DNA of 51,234 nucleotides, from the NCBI GenBank assembly GCA_018668255.1, contig JABISZ010000077.1, positions 1-51,234 on the forward strand. The letters run 5' to 3'. This document shows positions 46,952 through 51,234 of the stretch, piece after piece (positions within the stretch are counted from its first letter, which is position 1; every line of letters begins with the position of its first letter). The position numbers and the translations under genes are program-made. The notes under the pieces are model-generated. The model worked only from the letters and a program-made list of their open reading frames with translations, was not told the DNA's origin and made no database searches. Source of the DNA: Pseudomonadota bacterium. Lineage in GTDB: Bacteria > Pseudomonadota > Gammaproteobacteria > Ga0077536.

Positions 46952-47653
46952 CTAGCGACTGTCGGCACGCGTGAAGTAGCGCACCATATTAAGGCTGTAC
47001 ACACTGCTTCGATCATCTTCAACATGCAGTTCTTGTACTAAATTTTGGGTCTCGGGGTCCAAATAATAACGCTCAGAAAACTCTACGCCAGTGACTCCGC
47101 TTGTTTCAATTATCAAATTTTTGTCAGACGCGTAGGTAAGTGAATCACCTACCATATCGCGAGTTACCTCCGTACCGGAGTATGAATAAGCTCGACCTTG
47201 AGGATTAATCGTCAACAAACGCTTCAATGACGAATCGTAGAGTACTATTATCTTTCGACCAATATGAATTTTAACTTCTTTTGCCTGCAGGATTTGCATT
47301 TGCTCATCTGGCCCACCCCAATATTTATTCACTGAGTTGTCATTGATTTGGCGCTCCGTTGCTCGTCGCTGGGCTTGATACTTGTTCCGCTCCTTAGGCT
47401 TTTTCCTATCGAATGTTTGGTTCTCACTTGCCGCTAATCGACGATCTTTCATAATTTGAGCATTTAGTTTTTTTGACGACTTTTTAAAATCGTCAGAAAC
47501 TTTACCCAGCAGTTGCCAATGGCCACTAAGAGATTCGACGCTTTCCATGCTTTTGGCTAGGATGGGCTGACTCAAAACCAGAAAGCAAAAGCCAAAAATC
47601 CACACAACTAAAAAACGTCTGCGTAACGTTATTAAGATATTGAGTCCTTCCAT
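46952..47653 (-). CDS. Exported protein of unknown function
   Basis: 233 residues from the ATG at 47653; a GTG one codon earlier is also possible. A basic start (TLRRRF) and hydrophobic core (LVVWIFGFCFLVLSQPILA) form a signal peptide ending near residue 33. The mature part has a Lys/Arg-rich helix-forming stretch (about 55-110, with many charged residues), then a beta-rich half including KIIVLYDSSLKRLLTINPQGRAY and YYLDPETQNLVQELHVEDD. I do not recognise a family. The second half resembles small periplasmic beta-sheet proteins, but that is only an impression. It is alone on its strand. Confidence 0.75.
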   Translation of the reverse strand: MEGLNILITLRRRFLVVWIFGFCFLVLSQPILAKSMESVESLSGHWQLLGKVSDDFKKSSKKLNAQIMKDRRLAASENQTFDRKKPKERNKYQAQRRATERQINDNSVNKYWGGPDEQMQILQAKEVKIHIGRKIIVLYDSSLKRLLTINPQGRAYSYSGTEVTRDMVGDSLTYASDKNLIIETSGVTGVEFSERYYLDPETQNLVQELHVEDDRSSVYSLNMVRYFTRADSR

Positions 47654-47733
47654 CACTTGTCAATCCATAAGTATCTAGATGCATTTATGACTGTATAGTA
47701 ACAAATTAGCTGGCACTTCCTACACAAATAAAC

Positions 47734-47761
47734 CTAAGCCAGTAGTCAAAACCTGACTTAG
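47734..47761 (-). terminator. Possible terminator after accC
   Basis: On the minus strand CTAAGTCAG (47761-47753) pairs with CTGGCTTAG (47742-47734) with one G-U pair. GTTTATTT follows, a weak T-rich tract. It lies 18 bases past the accC stop. Confidence 0.45.
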
Positions 47762-47779
47762 ATGGGTGCCTAAAGGAAA

Positions 47780-49135
47780 TTAACTAGGATACTGTCTCGA
47801 TAACCATTCTTCCAAAAAGCCAATATGAAAATCTCCAGACAAAACATGGGAGTCGTTAACTAATGCTCGATGTAGGCTGGTTGTAGTGGGGATTCCATCT
47901 AACTTAAGAGCCATGAGAGCATCTCCTAGTTTCGACAGACACTCTCCTCTCGTCGGCGCCCAAACAATTAACTTACCTAAAAGAGAATCATAAAAAGGCG
48001 GTACCACATAACCCTCATGTAGCATTGAATCAAACCGAATACCTTCACCCTCAGGTATAGATAATGACTCAATGACTCCAGGCCAAGGTAGGAAATCCTT
48101 TGCAGGATCTTCAGCATTAATGCGGCACTCTATAGCATGACCTCTGATAAAGATGTCAGCCTGTTCATAGGCTAAGCTCTCTCCGCCAGCGATAAGAATC
48201 ATTTCTTTTACAATATCTATACCAGTAACCATTTCAGATACGGGATGTTCCACCTGTATTCTAGTGTTCACTTCCAAAAAGTAATGCTGCTCGGAACCGG
48301 TGTCATAGAGAAATTCCACGGTACCTGCACCCTCATAAGAAGCAGCTTCACATATCTTTATAGCTTGCTGACATAAAAGATCTCTCACTATAGGGGAAAT
48401 CGAAGAAGGTGCTTCTTCCCACACCTTCTGTCGTCGACGTTGCAGGGAGCAATCTCTTTCGCCAAGATGCACACACCTCGCACCATCTCCAAGAATCTGT
48501 ACTTCAATATGTCGGGCTTCCGCAATGAATTTTTCCAAAAAAAGAGACCCATCTCCAAATGCAGCCTTAGCTTCAGCGCTGGCTTGGGGATACATAGATC
48601 GCAATTCTAGTACGTCGTTAATAACTCGGATGCCTCGACCACCGCCTCCTGCAGAAGCCTTTAACATGAGCGGGTAACCAGTCTTCTCGGACAACTCCAC
48701 CGCCTCTTCTACCGATTTAATTATCGAGCTGCTTCCAGGCGCTGTCGGAACACCAATACTTTGAACAAGTGCCCGAGCCGAAACTTTATTACCAAGCACT
48801 CTAATAGAGCTGGCACTAGGTCCTATAAAGGTAAGACCTGCAGAAACTACGGCATCTGCGAAATCAGGGTTCTCGGCTAGAAATCCATAGCCTGGGTGAA
48901 TTGCATCGACACCTTCTGCTAAAGCAACGTCAATTATTTTTTGCTGGTCTAGGTAAGACTTCGTGGCAGGGGAAGCCCCGATATGAACCGCCTTGTCAGC
49001 TAATTTTACTGCCAGAGAGTCGACGTCAGCATCGCTATACACTTGCACAGTTCTAACGCCTAGTGCTTCACAGGAGCGGATTATCCGAACTGCAATCTCT
49101 CCCCTGTTAGCGATTAAAACTGCAGAGATGCTCAC
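47780..49135 (-). CDS. Biotin carboxylase subunit (AccC-like)
   Basis: 451 residues, near the 449 of E. coli AccC. It is an ATP-grasp enzyme that carboxylates biotin on a carrier. LIANRGEIAVRIIRSCEALG, HPGYGFLAENPDFA, KASAGGGGRGIRV, the FLEVNTRIQVEHPVSEM active-site segment and HAIECRINAEDP are all present. The start is GTG and overlaps the carrier gene as GTGA. It pairs with the 80-residue carrier upstream rather than with a normal AccB of about 155 residues, so it may be a second carboxylase, for example of the type linked to 5-oxoprolinase (pxp) genes; no pxp or carboxyltransferase gene is present. Confidence 0.9.
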   Translation of the reverse strand: MSISAVLIANRGEIAVRIIRSCEALGVRTVQVYSDADVDSLAVKLADKAVHIGASPATKSYLDQQKIIDVALAEGVDAIHPGYGFLAENPDFADAVVSAGLTFIGPSASSIRVLGNKVSARALVQSIGVPTAPGSSSIIKSVEEAVELSEKTGYPLMLKASAGGGGRGIRVINDVLELRSMYPQASAEAKAAFGDGSLFLEKFIAEARHIEVQILGDGARCVHLGERDCSLQRRRQKVWEEAPSSISPIVRDLLCQQAIKICEAASYEGAGTVEFLYDTGSEQHYFLEVNTRIQVEHPVSEMVTGIDIVKEMILIAGGESLAYEQADIFIRGHAIECRINAEDPAKDFLPWPGVIESLSIPEGEGIRFDSMLHEGYVVPPFYDSLLGKLIVWAPTRGECLSKLGDALMALKLDGIPTTTSLHRALVNDSHVLSGDFHIGFLEEWLSRQYPS

Positions 49136-49374
49136 ACGTCTAACTCAGCCAACACTTGCCCGGGCATGATTGCATCCCCGTCTTCTACTAAAAAAGTAAT
49201 AGAGTCTCCGGCAACCTGAGATTTTATTTCATGAAAGCTTTTCATAACTTCAGCTAGCCCTATAACATCTCCTACGCACACGCTATCTCCTTGCGACTTA
49301 AATTCTTCGCTCTCTGGACTTGCTCGTCGATAAAAAATACCCGGCAGTGGGGATAAAATCTGCTCTTTACTCAT
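49132..49374 (-). CDS. Short biotin carboxyl carrier protein
   Basis: 80 residues forming one biotinyl domain without the Pro/Ala-rich N-terminal region of AccB. SPLPGIFYRRASPESEEF is typical of short carriers found next to accC. The biotin site is EVMKS (Lys45), whereas nearly all carriers have MKM; the following FHEIKS is conserved. AVGD-like turns and VEDGDAIMPGQVLAELDV complete the fold. GGAGG lies upstream of the ATG. It overlaps accC by four bases and follows ald after 65 bases. Confidence 0.85.
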   Translation of the reverse strand: MSKEQILSPLPGIFYRRASPESEEFKSQGDSVCVGDVIGLAEVMKSFHEIKSQVAGDSITFLVEDGDAIMPGQVLAELDV

Positions 49375-49439
49375 CTAAACCTCCAAATAAAGATAGAAAA
49401 TTCAACAACTTCATTATGATAGTTCGCCGTAGCCGCAAC

Positions 49440-50552
49440 CTACAAAACGTCTTCCCACTGGGCTATATCATATCCAAATTTCGCTGCTACTGCTGTATTT
49501 GTGATATGGCCATTTGAGACATTCAGCCCATCGCGAAAACCTTTATCATTCAAAAATGATTGTCGTACCCCACGCTTTGCCAACTCAGAGATATAAGGTA
49601 ATGTCGCATTATTCAATGCTAAAGTTGAAGTTTCAGGCACTGCTCCGGGCATATTTGCCACACAGTAATGAACGACGTCGTTCACTATAAAAGTAGGCGA
49701 TTCATGGGTGGTGGGGCGTGATCCTTCACAACAACCACCTTGGTCAATCGCTACGTCAACAATCACGGATCCTGGCTTCATACCAGATACCATTTGCCGA
49801 GTAATAAGCTTAGGCGCAGACGCACCAGGCACCAAGACAGCACCAATAACTAAGTCAGCTTGAACTATAAGCTTTTGCAGTAATCCCGGAGCCGCGTATA
49901 AACAGGTAATAGATCCATTATACTTATCGGTAAGGTATCTAAGTCTATCTAGCGATGTGTCTAATATTGTCACGTTAGCTCCCATACCTCGTGCCACTAT
50001 AGCTGAATTATCGCCAACGACACCCCCACCTATTATTAACACCAAACCTGGCGCCACACCTGAGACTCCACCTAATAATACCCCTCTGCCTCCCGCCGGT
50101 TTTTCAAGGCACTTCGCACCAGCCTGAACCGCCAATTTACCGGCGACCTCGCTCATAGGGTATAAAAGAGGAAGCTGACCGGCGGAGTTCGTAACGGTCT
50201 CATAGGCTATAGCCGTCACTCCTGTCTTAATAAGACGTTCAGTTAAATCCCGATCCGCGGCTAGGTGCAAATAAGTAAAAAGAATTTGTCCTTTTCTTAG
50301 TTTTTTACACTCTTCCATCTGAGGCTCTTTAACCTTGACTATCAATTCAGCTCGTAAAAATATCTCGTCAGAACTATCGCAAACAGTTGCTCCAGCAGCT
50401 CGGTATTCATCATCGAACGCACTAACACCAGTCCCCGCTCCTTGCTCCACAAGGACCTGATTACCTTCAGAGACCAGTCTGGAAACTGCTTCGACAGTTA
50501 GACCAACTCGATATTCGTGGTTTTTAATTTCCTTCGGAACGCCAATAATCAT
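49440..50552 (-). CDS. ald: Alanine dehydrogenase
   Basis: 370 residues. It interconverts L-alanine and pyruvate with NAD and ammonia. IGVPKEIKNHEYRVGLT carries Arg15; Lys75 (VKVKEP), His96 (TYLHLA) and Asp270 (DVAIDQGG) are the known substrate and catalytic residues. The NAD loop GGGVVG is at 175-180. ATG start. On the same strand the rRNA operon ends about 190 bases upstream, with two terminators in between, so ald must have its own promoter. The biotin carrier and accC follow. Confidence 0.95.
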   Translation of the reverse strand: MIIGVPKEIKNHEYRVGLTVEAVSRLVSEGNQVLVEQGAGTGVSAFDDEYRAAGATVCDSSDEIFLRAELIVKVKEPQMEECKKLRKGQILFTYLHLAADRDLTERLIKTGVTAIAYETVTNSAGQLPLLYPMSEVAGKLAVQAGAKCLEKPAGGRGVLLGGVSGVAPGLVLIIGGGVVGDNSAIVARGMGANVTILDTSLDRLRYLTDKYNGSITCLYAAPGLLQKLIVQADLVIGAVLVPGASAPKLITRQMVSGMKPGSVIVDVAIDQGGCCEGSRPTTHESPTFIVNDVVHYCVANMPGAVPETSTLALNNATLPYISELAKRGVRQSFLNDKGFRDGLNVSNGHITNTAVAAKFGYDIAQWEDVL

Positions 50553-50593
50553 AATTCGAAACTCATATAAGAAGTAGCGACAGATGTTAGATT

Positions 50594-50621
50594 AAAAAGG
50601 GAAGGATTACTTCCCATTTTT
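50594..50621. terminator. Bidirectional intrinsic terminator, second after the rRNA operon
   Basis: GGGAAG (50599-50604), GATTA and CTTCCC (50610-50615) form a six-base-pair stem, with TTTTT after it on the plus strand and a matching AAAAA before it, so it can act in both directions. On the minus strand it lies between the first rRNA terminator and ald. Confidence 0.7.
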
Positions 50622-50698
50622 GAAACTTAAATAAAGCCATGGCGATATTTTTTAGGAGTTTTAGACCGTTCAGTCCTGATTTTTACATTATTCAGGCC

Positions 50699-50731
50699 AA
50701 AAAAAACCCCTCGCGATGAAGCAAGGGGTTT
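50699..50731 (-). terminator. Intrinsic terminator of the rRNA operon
   Basis: On the minus strand AAACCCCTTGC pairs with GCGAGGGGTTT across a short loop, and a run of about eight T residues follows (50706-50699). It begins about ten bases after the 5S 3' end. Confidence 0.9.
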
Positions 50732-50740
50732 AGAAAAAAA

Positions 50741-50858
50741 TGCTTGGCGATGACCTACTTTCACATGGGAACCCCCACACTATCATCGGCGCTAAGTAGT
50801 TTCACTTCTGAGTTCGAAATGGGATCAGGTGGTTCCCGCTCGCTATTGTCGCCAAACA
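50741..50858 (-). rRNA. rrf: 5S ribosomal RNA
   Basis: On the minus strand the sequence begins TGTTTGGCGA and ends TCGCCAAGCA, which pair as helix I. Inside are ACCACCTGATCCCATTTCGA, ACTCAGAAGTGAAAC and GCGCCGATGATAGTGTGGGG, all closely matching gammaproteobacterial 5S rRNA. Length 118 bases. The 23S gene lies upstream with no tRNA in the spacer. Confidence 0.96.
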
Positions 50859-50866
50859 AACTGGTA

Positions 50867-50896
50867 GCTTCTTTCGTCAGTTACGACCAAAGAAGC
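50867..50896. repeat. Hairpin in the 23S-5S spacer
   Basis: GCTTCTTT (50867-50874) pairs with AAAGAAGC (50889-50896), extended past one mismatch by GTC/GAC. A smaller palindrome AACACT-TT-AGTGTT lies at 50955-50968. Such stems in rRNA spacers often guide RNase processing. Confidence 0.6.
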
Positions 50897-50971
50897 AAAT
50901 TCGGATAAGTCAATTAGGATTGGTATGTACACTCGTCATCTTGACAACACACAAAACACTTTAGTGTTATA

Positions 50972-51234
<263 letters not shown>

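Noticed and set aside
50859-50971. tRNA in the 23S-5S spacer
   Set aside because: No cloverleaf, T-loop GGTTCRA or CCA end was found; only hairpins are present.

Overview
The window is chromosomal DNA from a free-living, probably marine, gammaproteobacterium. Evidence for this is the classic order hrcA-grpE-dnaK-dnaJ-dapB-carA-carB-greA-rlmE-ftsH-glmM, the recN/fur/bamE/rnfH/ratA/smpB/ssrA block, a tmRNA tag almost identical to that of E. coli, and 5S/23S rRNA of gammaproteobacterial type. By eye the DNA is somewhat AT-rich. Non-ATG starts are frequent (TTG for glmM, carA and recN; GTG for rlmE, carB, grpE, sucB and accC). I cannot name a genus from the sequence alone.

Layout. 1-195: 3' end of dapD, convergent with what follows. 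192-15986 (minus strand): a long housekeeping series reading hrcA, grpE, dnaK, (terminator), dnaJ, dapB, a Gfo/Idh/MocA dehydrogenase, carA, carB, greA, rlmE, ftsH, glmM. It covers protein folding, lysine and peptidoglycan precursors, carbamoyl phosphate and transcript cleavage. 16142-23099: nadK-recN (plus), fur (minus), bamE (plus), an NSS symporter-ratA-rnfH operon (minus), smpB and ssrA (plus). 23175-25251: a membrane desaturase and an MDR reductase. 25405-30999: a vitamin B12 uptake operon, with promoter, cobalamin riboswitch, btuB, btuF, btuC, btuD, a halohydrin-dehalogenase-like SDR and a terminator. 31211-32706: mdh and rppH (minus). 32986-38508: sucA-sucB-lpd, the 2-oxoglutarate dehydrogenase complex. 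38588-45154: carbon storage and acetate/PEP metabolism, namely phaR, GTP-dependent pckG, class III PHA synthase phaE-phaC, and acs. 45326-49374: a HAL2-type bisphosphate nucleotidase, a MAPEG protein, an unknown exported protein, and biotin carboxylase with a short biotin carrier. 49440-50552: alanine dehydrogenase. 50741-51234: 5S rRNA and the 3' end of 23S rRNA (minus), with tandem terminators.

How the genes work together. The B12 block is a self-contained import system under riboswitch control. The sucAB-lpd, mdh, pckG, acs and pha genes form a central-carbon neighbourhood linking the TCA cycle, gluconeogenesis, acetate activation and polyhydroxyalkanoate storage. The most unusual items are the SDR at the end of the B12 operon and a possible 47-codon gene overlapping the phaR start. 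The SDR has the Ser-Tyr-Arg triad and modified glycine motif of halohydrin dehalogenases and apparently starts at ACG. Other oddities are a mini-ORF overlapping the smpB start, an 80-residue biotin carrier with a non-standard site (EVMKS), a cysteine-free Fur, and a nine-base tandem repeat at the end of dnaK. No phage, insertion sequence, CRISPR array or tRNA gene was seen.
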